A DNA stretch of 64,000 nucleotides, from NCBI RefSeq assembly GCF_034059295.1, contig NZ_CP139141.1, positions 1,223,001 to 1,287,000 on the forward strand, given 5' to 3'. The position numbers and the translations under genes were made by a program. This DNA is from Pseudomonas sp. HR96 (lineage in GTDB: Bacteria > Pseudomonadota > Gammaproteobacteria > Pseudomonadales > Pseudomonadaceae). The notes below the pieces were generated by a model that saw nothing but the letters and a program-made list of their open reading frames with translations, ran no database searches and was not told the DNA's origin. Positions 51,920 to 62,293 of this stretch are shown piece after piece; position 1 is the first letter of the stretch; each line of letters starts with the position of its first letter.

Positions 51920-52261
51920 ATGAACAACGAATGGATTCATTTTCCGCCGATTGGTTTGGAACAATTCGCGTCGCGCGAGGATATCGTCGAGGCCGTTTGC
52001 CGATGTCTGATGCTTGGCTGGAAACAGGTTTCGGATGAAGGCCGCGTCGAGCTGGGCTTCGACCCGGAACGGGCCGAGCTGATTGAGGAAGAAGGCCTGA
52101 CCTATCTGGCCTGCATCTTTATCGACTGCGCCAATGCCACGCTGGACCAGGCGCGGGCAGCCAAGGTCCGGCGGTTGCGGGCATCGGATGTGGTGGGTCT
52201 GGTCGGACGCGTAGAAGCCGGCGAAGCTGGCGAGCGAGGCGACCCTCAACGCCGGGTTTGA
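51920..52261 (+). CDS. small hypothetical protein whose C-terminus is encoded by the repeat array
   Basis: A 113-residue protein. Residues 1-94 look like a compact domain (MNNEWIHFPPIGLEQFASRE, GFDPERAELIEEEGLTYLAC). The last ~19 residues (GRVEAGEAGERGDPQRRV) come from the first unit of the tandem repeat array that starts here. The repeat has probably moved into the original 3' end. The family is not recognised. Confidence 0.5.
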   Translation: MNNEWIHFPPIGLEQFASREDIVEAVCRCLMLGWKQVSDEGRVELGFDPERAELIEEEGLTYLACIFIDCANATLDQARAAKVRRLRASDVVGLVGRVEAGEAGERGDPQRRV

Positions 52262-54295
52262 TTGGGCATGGGCTGCGATTCCGGCAAATGATTCAATCGG
52301 CTACCGAGGTGATGCTTTCGCCAGCTGCGCCGGCTCCTACAACGGTTCGCGATGCCCCATAGGTCGGGTAGGAGCCGGCGAAGCTGGCGAGCGATGCGGC
52401 CCTGGACGCCAGATTTGATTGGCCATGGGCTGCGATTCCGGCAAATGATTCAACCGGCTACCGAGGTGATGCCTTCGCCAGCTGCGCCGGCTCCTACAAC
52501 GGTTCGCGATGCCCCACAGGTCGCGTAGGAGCCGGCGAAGCTGGCGAGCGATGCAACCCTGGACGCCAGGTTTGATTGGCCATGGGCTGCGATACCGGCA
52601 AATGATTCAATCGGCTACCGAGGTGATGCTTTCGCCAGCTGCGCCGGCTCCTACAACGGTCCGGGGGTGCCCAGGTCGTGTAGGAGCCGGCGAAGCTGGC
52701 GAGCGTTGCAACCCTGGACGCCAGGTTTGATTGGCCATGGGCTGCGATAGCGGCAAATGATTCAATCGGCCACCGAGGTGATGCTTTCGCCAGCTGCGCC
52801 GGCTCCTACAACGGTCCGGGGTGCCCAGGTCGTGTAGGAGCCGGCGAAGCTGGCGAGCGTTGCGGCCCTGGACGCTAGATTTGATTGGCCATGGGCTGCG
52901 ATAGCGGCAAATGATTCAATCGGCCACCGAGGTGATGCCTTCGCTAGCTGCGCCGGCTCCTACAACGGTTCGCGATGCCCCACAGGTCGCGTAGGAGCCG
53001 GCGAAGCTGGCGAGCGATGCAGCCCTGGACGCCAGGTTTGATTGGCCATGGGCTGCGATTCCGGCAAATGATTCAATCGGCTACCGAGGTGATGCTTTCG
53101 CCAGCTGCGCCGGCTCCTACAACGGTTCGCGATGCCCCACAGGTCGCGTAGGAGCCGGCGAAGCTGGCGAGCGATGCAACCCTGGACGCCAGGTTTGATT
53201 GGCCATGGGCTGCGATTCCGGCAAATGATTCAACTGGCTACCGAGGTGATGCCTTCGCTAGCTGCGCCGGCTCCTACAACGGTCCGGGGGTGCCCAGGTC
53301 GTGTAGGAGCCGGCGAAGCTGGCGAGCGTTGCAACCCTGGACGCCAGGTTTGATTGGCCATGGGCTGCGATTCCGGCAAATGTTCAACCGGCTACCGCAG
53401 TGATGCCTTCGCCAGCTGCGCCGGCTCCTACAACGGTTCGCGATGCCCCACAGGTCGGGTAGGAGCCGGCGAAGCTGGCGAGCGAGGCGACCCTCAACGC
53501 CGGGTTTGATTGGGCATGGGCTGCGATGCCGGCAAATGATTCAACCGGCTACCGAGGTGATGCTTTCGCCAGCTGCGCCGGCTCCTACAACGGTCCGGGG
53601 GTGCCCAGGTCGTGTAGGAGCCGGCGAAGCTGGCGAGCGTTGCAACCCTGGACGCCAGGTTTGATTGGCCATGGGCTGCGATAGCGGCAAATGATTCAAT
53701 CGGCCACCGAGGTGATGCTTTCGCCAGCTGCGCCGGCTCCTACAACGGTCCGGGGTGCCCAGGTCGTGTAGGAGCCGGCGAAGCTGGCGAGCGTTGCGGC
53801 CCTGGACGCTAGATTTGATTGGCCATGGGCTGCGATTCCGGCAAATGATTCAACTGGCTACCGAGGTGATGCCTTCGCCAGCTGCGCCGGCTCCTACAAC
53901 GGTCCGGGGGTGCCCAGGTCGTGTAGGAGCCGGCGAAGCTGGCGAGCGATGCAACCCTGGACGCCAGGTTTGATTGGCCATGGGCTGCGATTCCGGCAAA
54001 TGATTCAACCGGCTACCGAGGTGATGCCTTCGCCAGCTGCGCCGGCTCCTACAACGGTTCGCGATGCCCCACAGCTCGCGTAGGAGCCGGCGAAGCTGGC
54101 GAGCGATGCAACCCTGGACGCCAGGTTTGATTGGCCATGGGCTGCGATACCGGCAAATGATTCAATCGGCTACCGAGGTGATGCTTTCGCCAGCTGCGCC
54201 GGCTCCTACAACGGTCCGGGGTGCCCAGGTCGTGTAGGAGCCGGCGAAGCTGGCGAGAGAAGCAACACCGGACGCCAGGCTTGATTGGCCATAGT
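52198..54295. repeat. tandem array of 14 REP-doublet units (~155 bp each)
   Basis: Units begin with GTAGGAGCCGGCGAAGCTGG at 52211 (variant), 52368, 52525, 52680, 52834, 52991, 53148, 53303, 53459, 53614, 53768, 53923, 54080 and 54234, spacing 154-157. Within each unit an inverted copy (ending CAGCTGCGCCGGCTCCTAC) lies about 115 bases later, so every unit can form a hairpin. Linkers between units are of two types, A (TTCGCGATGCCCCACAGGTC) and B (CCGGGGGTGCCCAGGTCGT), in the order A A B B A A B A B B B A B. Open frames inside (about 73 codons) simply reflect the repeat and are not genes. Confidence 0.93.
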
Positions 54296-54333
54296 AGCCA
54301 CCTGTGGCCAGCCGAAAGCCAGGTTCACGGGGC

Positions 54334-54939
54334 TCAGCCGAATTGATCGACCAGCTCCAGGCGCTTCACCCGGCCGTCCACCGGCAGCACCGCCCCCGGC
54401 GCGATCACCGCATTGGCGCCTATCTTGCAGCCATCGCCCACCAGGGCGCCGAATTTGCTGACGCCGGTTTCGATGACGGCGTCGCCGTAACGGACACGGA
54501 TATCGGCGCCGTCCATCTCGTTGCGGTAGTTGGCGATGATCGCTCCGGCTTCGACATTGACCCGTTCACCCAGCAGCGAATCGCCGACGAAGTTGAAGTG
54601 CGCGACCTTGCTGCCGTCGAGCATGAACACCGTCTTGAGCTCGCAGCTGGGCCCGACGATGCAGTCGGCGCCCAGGTACACGCCGCCGCGCAGGTAGGCG
54701 CCGGCGGCGACGAAGGCGTTGCCGCCGATGATGATGGCGCCCTTGAGCACGGCGCCGTTTTCGACCGTGGCGGTTTCGTGGATCGCGATGTCGCCCTGGC
54801 GTTGGTAACCCGGGCCGAGGCGGTCGAGCAGGGTGCGGATGTGGGTTTCGCAGTGCTGGGTGATTTGCCAGGGCGCCAGCGCGGGCAGATCAAGGCCAGG
54901 CCAAAGGCGGATGTAGCGGGAAACATCGGGTGTGTGCAT
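54334..54939 (-). CDS. left-handed beta-helix (hexapeptide repeat) transferase-like protein
   Basis: A 201-residue protein starting at 54939 (MHTPDVSRYIRLWPGL), with GGGAG upstream. Repeated [LIV]-G-x4 turns run through about 60-190 (ATVENGAVLKGAIIIGGNAF, YLGADCIVGPSCEL, AGAIIANYRNEMDG, GDGCKIGANAVIAPGAVLP), as in the C-terminal domain of GlmU and related acyltransferases. It lacks a nucleotidyltransferase domain. It follows norR on the same strand, 26 bases away. Its role is unknown. Confidence 0.8.
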   Translation of the reverse strand: MHTPDVSRYIRLWPGLDLPALAPWQITQHCETHIRTLLDRLGPGYQRQGDIAIHETATVENGAVLKGAIIIGGNAFVAAGAYLRGGVYLGADCIVGPSCELKTVFMLDGSKVAHFNFVGDSLLGERVNVEAGAIIANYRNEMDGADIRVRYGDAVIETGVSKFGALVGDGCKIGANAVIAPGAVLPVDGRVKRLELVDQFG

Positions 54940-54965
54940 GTTTGGAACTCCCGGAGGCGGCCGCC

Positions 54966-56540
<1,575 letters not shown>

Positions 56541-56564
56541 GAGGAGGTCTTTTTGACTATGTCG

Positions 56565-56588
56565 CTATGACACTATTTGACGTCATAG
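56565..56588. promoter_or_regulatory. candidate NorR binding site(s)
   Basis: CTATGAC (56565-56571) and GTCATAG (56582-56588) form an inverted repeat 30-50 bases upstream of the sigma-54 promoter. A further GACTATGTC lies at about 56555. NorR enhancers are inverted repeats of this size in the norR-hmp type intergenic region. Confidence 0.6.
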
Positions 56589-56614
56589 CCATTGATTTAT
56601 AAGGATTTTATTCC

Positions 56615-56629
56615 TGGCACGACGGTTGC
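56615..56629 (+). promoter_or_regulatory. sigma-54 (-24/-12) promoter of hmp
   Basis: TGGCACGACGGTTGC has GG and GC separated by exactly 10 bases, matching TGGCAC-N5-TTGC. Transcription would start about 12 bases downstream, leaving a leader of some 27 bases. Confidence 0.93.
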
Positions 56630-56667
56630 TCTTTCCACTGCAGGCATTACCTTACTGGAGCACGACC

Positions 56668-57855
56668 ATGCTGACTACTGAGCAACGCGCCATCATCACC
56701 GCCACCGTACCTCTGCTGGAAACCGGCGGCGAAACCCTGACCACGCATTTCTATCGGACCCTGCTGGCCGATCATCCCGAGGTGCGCCCGCTGTTCAACC
56801 AGGCGCACCAGGCGGACGGAACCCAGCCGCGCGCGCTGGCCAATGGCGTGCTGATGTACGCGCGCAATATCGACCGCCTGGAAAACCTCGGGCCCTTGGC
56901 CGGGCAGATCATCAACAAACACGTGGCGCTGCAGATCCTGCCGGAGCATTACCCGATCGTCGGCCGCTGCCTCTTGCAGGCCATCGGCGAGGTGCTCGGC
57001 GCCGAGATTGCCACCGATGCGGTCATCGATGCCTGGGCCGCGGCCTATGGGCAATTGGCCGATCTGCTGATAGAGGCCGAGACGGCTGTGTATGCGGCCC
57101 AGGCCGCCGCGCCCGGCGGCTGGCGTGGCGCACGGGATTTCCAGGTGTTGTCCAAGGTGGCCGAGAGCAGCGAGATCACTTCGTTCTATCTGCAGGCGGT
57201 GGACGGCCAGGCGGTGATCAGTCACCAGCCGGGCCAGTACATCGGCTTGCGCCTGTGGGTCGACGGTCGGGAAGTGCGCCGCAACTATTCCTTGTCGGCC
57301 GCTGGCAACGGCCTGGGCTACCGCATCAGTGTCAAACGCGAAACCGGCGGTGTGGCTTCCAACTTCCTGCATGACCGCATCGAGGAAGGCCACGTGCTGC
57401 AACTGTACCCGCCGTCAGGGCAGTTCACTCTCAATGGCGGCGACAAGCCGCTCGTGCTGATCAGCGGCGGAGTGGGCATCACGCCCACCTTGGCCATGGC
57501 CGACGCGGCGCTGGCGGCAGGCAAGCGGCCGGTGGTCTTCATCCACTACGCCCGCAATGCCCAGGTGCAGGCCTTTCAGGGCGAGCTGGCCCGCTGGCAG
57601 CAGACGTATGCGCAGTTCAAGGGTTACGTGGTGCACGAGTCGGCCGGCGGCGTTGCCGATGCCGTCGGCCGGCCAGATGTCGAGCACTTGGCGCAATGGT
57701 TGCCCACTGACCGCGACCTCGACGCCTACTTCCTCGGACCCAAGCCGTTCATGGCGTTCATCGACCAGGCCCTCGCCGAGCTGGGCGTGCCGGCAGGGCA
57801 GCGGCATTACGAGTTCTTCGGCCCGGCGCAGAGCTTGGCGCAGGCACTTGCCTGA
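56668..57855 (+). CDS. hmp: flavohaemoglobin / nitric oxide dioxygenase
   Basis: A 395-residue protein starting at ATG 56668 (MLTTEQRAIITATVPLLETG), with GGAG upstream. A globin domain occupies about 1-138 with the proximal His in NKHVALQILPEHYPIV (near 85). The FAD domain shows RRNYSLS (about 205) and the NAD domain GGVGITPTLAM and FFGPAQSL. It converts NO and O2 to nitrate. Its promoter is sigma-54 dependent and under divergent norR. Confidence 0.97.
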   Translation: MLTTEQRAIITATVPLLETGGETLTTHFYRTLLADHPEVRPLFNQAHQADGTQPRALANGVLMYARNIDRLENLGPLAGQIINKHVALQILPEHYPIVGRCLLQAIGEVLGAEIATDAVIDAWAAAYGQLADLLIEAETAVYAAQAAAPGGWRGARDFQVLSKVAESSEITSFYLQAVDGQAVISHQPGQYIGLRLWVDGREVRRNYSLSAAGNGLGYRISVKRETGGVASNFLHDRIEEGHVLQLYPPSGQFTLNGGDKPLVLISGGVGITPTLAMADAALAAGKRPVVFIHYARNAQVQAFQGELARWQQTYAQFKGYVVHESAGGVADAVGRPDVEHLAQWLPTDRDLDAYFLGPKPFMAFIDQALAELGVPAGQRHYEFFGPAQSLAQALA

Positions 57856-57960
57856 AACCCTTGCCTGATCCTGCACTTGTGCCGTGGCAGGGGGCATTTC
57901 ATGAAACGACCCGGGCAAACGCCGGTCGCAATCATCAAGCGCCTTTCACCACGGAGACTC

Positions 57961-58821
57961 ATGCTCATGGCTAACGATACTGCAACCACGCCGGTCTGGT
58001 TGATCACCGGCTGCTCCACCGGCTTCGGCCACGAACTGGCCAAGCTGGTCATCGCCCGCGGCTGGCGGGTGGTCGCCACCGCGCGGGACAAGTCGCGGGT
58101 CGCCGAACTGGCCCGGGGCGCCGAGAAGCGGGTGCTGACGGTTGACCTGGACGTGACCCAGGCCGATCAGGTCAAGCAGGTGGTCGCCGCCGCCCAGCAG
58201 CGCTTCGGCCGCGTCGATGTGCTGGTCAACAATGCCGGCTACGGCTACCAGAGCTCGATCGAGGAAGGCGAGGAGCAGGAGATTCGTGCGCAGTTCGACG
58301 CCAACGTCTTCGGCCTGTTCGCCATCACTCGGGCAGTGCTGCCGATCATGCGCGCCCAGCGCAGCGGGCACATTATCAACATCACCTCGGTGGCGGGGCT
58401 GATCGGCTTCCAGGGCTCTGGCTACTACGCGGCCTCCAAGCACGCCGTGGAGGGTTTTTCCGATGCGCTCAGTGCCGAGGTCAAGCCGCTGGGCATCTCG
58501 GTCACCTGCGTCGAGCCGGGGCCGTTTCGCACCGACTGGGCCGGGCGCTCGCTGCGCCAGACGCCGTCGCGTATCGATGATTACAAGGAGACTGCGGCCA
58601 AGCGCCTGGACTCGACCAAACAGTCCAGCGGCACCCAGGCCGGTGACCCGGTGCGGGCTGGCGAGGCGATGATCGCCTTGACCGAAAAGCCTGATGCGCC
58701 GCGCCATCTGGTGCTGGGCAGCTGGGGCTACGAGACGGTGCTGGCGGACCGCCAGGCACGGCTCAAGCAGATCGAGGCGGTGCGCGATATCAGCATGGGA
58801 GCGGATTTTCCGAAAAGCTGA
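57961..58821 (+). CDS. SDR family oxidoreductase
   Basis: A 286-residue SDR (starts at ATG 57961 or 57967; GGAG lies 4 or 10 bases upstream). TGCSTGFGHELA binds the cofactor, NNAGYG is structural, and ITSVAG and YYAASKHAVEG are catalytic. The TGCSTGFG variant and the C-terminal helix place it in the group often annotated oxidoreductase/retinol-dehydrogenase-like. The substrate is unknown. It is separate from hmp by 105 bases. Confidence 0.88.
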   Translation: MLMANDTATTPVWLITGCSTGFGHELAKLVIARGWRVVATARDKSRVAELARGAEKRVLTVDLDVTQADQVKQVVAAAQQRFGRVDVLVNNAGYGYQSSIEEGEEQEIRAQFDANVFGLFAITRAVLPIMRAQRSGHIINITSVAGLIGFQGSGYYAASKHAVEGFSDALSAEVKPLGISVTCVEPGPFRTDWAGRSLRQTPSRIDDYKETAAKRLDSTKQSSGTQAGDPVRAGEAMIALTEKPDAPRHLVLGSWGYETVLADRQARLKQIEAVRDISMGADFPKS

Positions 58822-58901
58822 AGTCGGGCAGTGGCCTGCTTTACATTTACGGCCACCGACCTACTATCGATCCAATACCGCCTCAGGTCATTGGAGAACC
58901 C

Positions 58902-59570
58902 ATGCTTACCATTCAGGAACTCAACGCCTTCATCGCCAACCCGGCCATGCACGACAGCGTCACGCAAGTCTGGAACCTGGTCGGCGAGCATTACGTCCAG
59001 GCCCAGGCGACGCTGACGGCCGAGACGGCGATGGAGCGGCGGGAGTTGTCGTTCCATGACCACGTGCGCTTGCTCGGCTACCTTTGCGTGCTGCTGGAGG
59101 GCGTACCCGGCGACCTGGTGGAGATCGGCGTGTGGAAGGGCAAGTCGCTGGTGCTGATGAACGAGATCAGCAACCGCCAGCGTCGCGTCATCGGCATGGA
59201 CCCCTTCGCGCTGCCCAAGCAGTTCGAGGAGTTCGACCACTATCGCCGGCAGTTCCTTCCGGACGCCCTGTTCATTCGCGGTTTTTCCGAGTTCTGCGCC
59301 GAGCACTTCTACAAGATGGCGCCCAAGGTGGCGCTGCTGCACATCGACGGCGGGCACACTGGGCGCAATGTGCTGCTGGATTTCCTGCTGTATTCGCCCA
59401 GCGTGGTGTCGGGCGGCTTCGTGGTGTTCGACGACTACGGCGACTTCCAGCACTCCCCTGAAGTCGGCCCGGCCGTTGACTTGCTGCGTGCCGGCGGCTA
59501 CTTCCAGGGGTTCCATGTGCTGGGGCCGGTGGGCGGGTTCGAGAACAGTTACGTGTTGCAGCGTCTTTAA
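58902..59570 (+). CDS. TylF/MycF-like class I methyltransferase
   Basis: A 222-residue protein. GVPGDLVEIGVWKGKSLVLMNE and VIGMDPFALP are the SAM loop and acidic residue, and LLHIDGGHTGRNVLLDFLLY with VVFDDYGD matches the TylF/Methyltransf_24 type, where two Asp residues bind a metal. The substrate is unknown. Its stop codon shares the palindromic TTAA with the convergent FAD gene. Confidence 0.8.
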   Translation: MLTIQELNAFIANPAMHDSVTQVWNLVGEHYVQAQATLTAETAMERRELSFHDHVRLLGYLCVLLEGVPGDLVEIGVWKGKSLVLMNEISNRQRRVIGMDPFALPKQFEEFDHYRRQFLPDALFIRGFSEFCAEHFYKMAPKVALLHIDGGHTGRNVLLDFLLYSPSVVSGGFVVFDDYGDFQHSPEVGPAVDLLRAGGYFQGFHVLGPVGGFENSYVLQRL

Positions 59571-61291
59571 GCTTCCCGCGCCGTGACGCCAGCGGCATGC
59601 CGCCCGGCGACGTAGCCAAAGGTCAGCGCCGGGCCCAGGTTGATGCCCCCCGAAGGGTAGAAACCGCCCATCACGCTGGCCATGTCGGTGCCCACGGCGT
59701 ACAGACCATCGATCACGTTGCCAGCCTCGTTGAGGACCTGCGCCTGGCCATTGGTCTTGAGTCCGGCGAAGGTGCCGAAACTGCCGGGTCGTACTTTTAC
59801 CGCATAGAACGGACCCTGCTCGATGGGCGCCACGCAGGGGTTGCCGGAGGTGATCAACGGGTCGCCCATCTTGCGGTTGTAGGCGGTATTGCCACGGCCG
59901 AACTCGGGGTCTTCGCCACGGCGGGCGTGCTCGTTGAAGCTCATGACCGTCTGCACCAGGGTCGGCGCGTCAATGCCGCAGGTGCGGGCCAGTTCCTCGA
60001 TGTTGTTGCCGCACTTGAGGTAGCCATTGCGCAGTGCCGGCCCCACCGGCAGCGGGAACGGACGGGCGATGCCCAGGCCGAAACGGCGCTGGAAGCGCTG
60101 GTCGCAGATCAGCCAGGAGGCCACTTCCTCACCCTCCGGCGCCTGAGCGACCATGGCGGCGGTGTAATCGTAATAGCCGTCGGCCTCGTTGCAGAAGCGC
60201 TTGCCGGTGGACAGCACGCCGATGATGCCGGGCTTGCCGCGCTCGATGATGTGCGGGAAGTGGCCGTGGCGGCCGTCGGCATAGGGCACCCGGGAGACCG
60301 GAGCCCAGGCGGCGGGGGAGGCGACGTCGGTGTCGAGCACGCCGCCCGCCGCTTCGCCGAGGCGGATGCCATCGCCCGAACACTCTTCGGGTGGCAGTGC
60401 GAGGTGCTCGGCCCCGGTCGGGGTGCGCGGGAACAGCGCCTGGCGCCGCTGACGATCGTGGGCAAAGCCGCCGGCGGCGAGCACCACGCCCTTGCTTGCG
60501 CGTATGCGTAGCGGCCCCCTGGGGGTGTCGACGGCAGCGCCGACCACCTTGCCCGCGTCGAGCAGCAACTCGCGCGCCGGTGCCGACTCGATCAGCAGCA
60601 CGCCCAGGTCCTCGGCGGACTTGGCCAGGCGCCCGGTCAGTGCCACGCCGTTGACCAGCTGCATGGCGCGGCCGTGCAGGGCCAGGTCACGCAGGTGCCT
60701 GAGAAAGCGCTTGGTCACATGCACGAAGGAGCGACGCGAGCGGGTCATGGTCAGAAACGCGCCGAGGTCCGGCCCGGCCATGATCGGCATGCCAAGGAAT
60801 GAAGTTTCCCGCATGGTCTTGCGCATGCGTTTGATCAGCCGACCCATCTTGCGGCCATCGTAGGGCGCGGCGATTACCTGATGGCCTTGGGTGGCAGCGC
60901 CGGGGACATTGCCGTGCACGTCGGGTATGCCATTGCCATCGGCCCACTGCAGCGCCGTGTGCTGCTCGAAGAACGCCACCATGTGCGGCGCGTTGTCGAG
61001 AAAAGCGTCGACACGTTCGGCGTTGTAGCGGCTGCCCAGTTCGTTTTTGAGATAGGTGCGCGGCTGCTGCGGGTCTTCGTGGATGCCAGCGCGCTGCGCC
61101 AGCGGGTTACCTGGCACCCAGGCCCAACCCCCGGACCAGGCCGTCGCGCCGCCGAAGTACTGATGCTTTTCCACGACCACGACCCGCAGGCCGTGCCAGG
61201 CGGCAGTGACAGCGGCGGCGAGGCCGGAGGCGCCGGAACCGATCACCAGCAGGTCGCAGTCGATTTCACGGGCATGGGGCAGGGTGTTCAT
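59567..61291 (-). CDS. FAD-dependent dehydrogenase (3-ketosteroid dehydrogenase/fumarate reductase-like)
   Basis: A 574-residue protein starting at ATG 61291 (MNTLPHAREIDCDLLVIGSG), with AAGGTG upstream. The dinucleotide motif is VIGSGASGLAAAVTAAWHG, then VVVEKHQYFGGATAWSGG. The C-terminal GLYAVGTDMASVMGGFYPSGGINLGPALTFGYVAG is the conserved FAD end of the 3-ketosteroid-delta-1-dehydrogenase-like group. It is divergent from a TIM-barrel gene and shares a palindromic motif with a Gfo/Idh gene promoter, suggesting a small catabolic regulon. Confidence 0.88.
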   Translation of the reverse strand: MNTLPHAREIDCDLLVIGSGASGLAAAVTAAWHGLRVVVVEKHQYFGGATAWSGGWAWVPGNPLAQRAGIHEDPQQPRTYLKNELGSRYNAERVDAFLDNAPHMVAFFEQHTALQWADGNGIPDVHGNVPGAATQGHQVIAAPYDGRKMGRLIKRMRKTMRETSFLGMPIMAGPDLGAFLTMTRSRRSFVHVTKRFLRHLRDLALHGRAMQLVNGVALTGRLAKSAEDLGVLLIESAPARELLLDAGKVVGAAVDTPRGPLRIRASKGVVLAAGGFAHDRQRRQALFPRTPTGAEHLALPPEECSGDGIRLGEAAGGVLDTDVASPAAWAPVSRVPYADGRHGHFPHIIERGKPGIIGVLSTGKRFCNEADGYYDYTAAMVAQAPEGEEVASWLICDQRFQRRFGLGIARPFPLPVGPALRNGYLKCGNNIEELARTCGIDAPTLVQTVMSFNEHARRGEDPEFGRGNTAYNRKMGDPLITSGNPCVAPIEQGPFYAVKVRPGSFGTFAGLKTNGQAQVLNEAGNVIDGLYAVGTDMASVMGGFYPSGGINLGPALTFGYVAGRHAAGVTAREA

Positions 61292-61346
61292 GGTCACGGC
61301 GGCGGCACCTTGAGGGACATTTCATGATTTCTGGCTTGAAGAATAA

Positions 61347-61361
61347 TGGAATCGAGTTCTA
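61347..61361. promoter_or_regulatory. candidate operator, copy 1 (TnGAA-N5-TTCnA)
   Basis: Read on the minus strand, TTATTTAGAACTCGATTCCA (61366-61347) contains TAGAAC-TCG-ATTCCA, an imperfect 15-bp palindrome. It sits between the divergent FAD dehydrogenase and TIM-barrel genes and closely matches a site upstream of the Gfo/Idh gene at 63381-63395. Confidence 0.6.
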
Positions 61362-61398
61362 AATAACAGCTACCTGCTGACTGCCAGACGAGCTGCCC

Positions 61399-62211
61399 AT
61401 GACCTCACAGATTTTCTCCCTTGCCGCCCTGACGGTGCTTGAGCTGTCCCCACCGGACATGATCGAAGCGGCAGCTCGCGCGGGTTACAGCCATGTGGGC
61501 CTGCGCCTGGAACCGGCCACGGCCGAGGAGCATCACTTTGCCTTGATGACCGACCTCGCATTGCGCCAGCAAACGGCCAAGGCGCTGCGCGATACCGGAG
61601 TGAAGGTGCTGGACATCGAAATACTGCGCCTCAAGCCGCACACCGAGGTGAAGGAGTTCGAGCGGTTTCTCGACGTTGGCGCGCAATTCGGGGCCACCGA
61701 GCTGCTGATTGCCGGCAACGATCCGGACGAGGGGCGGCTCACCAACCACTTTGCCGAGCTGTGCGACCTGGCGTTGCCCTTCGGGATTTATCCACATCTG
61801 GAGTTCATGCCCTGGACCGACTCGCCCAACCTCGGCCATGCCCTGCGGGTGGTAGCCAATGCCGGACGGCCGAACGGCTGCGTGCTGGTCGATGCCTTCC
61901 ATTTCAACCGCTCGCGCTCGTCGCTGGCCGATCTTGCCGCTGCGGTGCAGACCAACCCGCAGCGCTTTCGCTACGCGCAGATGTGCGACGTGCTGGGGCC
62001 GGTGCCCGACGACATGGCCGAAATTTTGCGCCAGGCGCGCACCGAGCGACGTTTTCCCGGCGATGGTGATTGTGACCTGCCCGGGTTGTTGGCGGCGCTG
62101 CCCCAGGGCGTGCCCATCAGCATCGAGGCGCCAACCCGCCAGCAGCAGCCGCTCGACGGTTACGAGCGCGCGGCAGCGGGGCTGGGCAAGATGCGCAAGC
62201 TTCTGCGCTGA
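61399..62211 (+). CDS. sugar phosphate isomerase/epimerase (xylose isomerase-like TIM barrel)
   Basis: A 270-residue AP-endonuclease-2-type TIM barrel. Metal ligands are spread across strands, including HLEFMPWTDSPNLGHAL (Glu), LVDAFHFNRS (Asp/His), YAQMCDVLG and PISIEAPTRQQQ (Glu near the end). Related proteins act on inositol or shikimate-type compounds. It pairs by promoter with the FAD dehydrogenase and by context with the Gfo/Idh oxidoreductase. Confidence 0.85.
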   Translation: MTSQIFSLAALTVLELSPPDMIEAAARAGYSHVGLRLEPATAEEHHFALMTDLALRQQTAKALRDTGVKVLDIEILRLKPHTEVKEFERFLDVGAQFGATELLIAGNDPDEGRLTNHFAELCDLALPFGIYPHLEFMPWTDSPNLGHALRVVANAGRPNGCVLVDAFHFNRSRSSLADLAAAVQTNPQRFRYAQMCDVLGPVPDDMAEILRQARTERRFPGDGDCDLPGLLAALPQGVPISIEAPTRQQQPLDGYERAAAGLGKMRKLLR

Positions 62212-62223
62212 AATCCAAATCTC

Positions 62224-62268
62224 GCGGGCTCTGCCCGCTCCCACGCAAGTGTCGGGGGTGATGCCCCC
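62224..62268. terminator. two small hairpins between convergent genes
   Basis: GCGGGC-TCT-GCCCGC (62224-62238) and GGGGG-TGATG-type-CCCCC (62254-62268) in the 82-base gap. Both belong to the REP-like GGGC/GCCC family seen at 3446 and 22173. There is no T-run. Confidence 0.6.
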
Positions 62269-62293
62269 TCCCACCGGCCGTCCGCGCGGCCTA

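Noticed and set aside
52509..53973. Series of ~73-codon ORFs of near-identical sequence
   Set aside because: They are the repeat unit read in one frame, with no ribosome sites; treated as the REP array.
52198..54295. CRISPR array
   Set aside because: Unit is ~155 bp and repeated almost whole, without unique spacers, and no cas genes are near.
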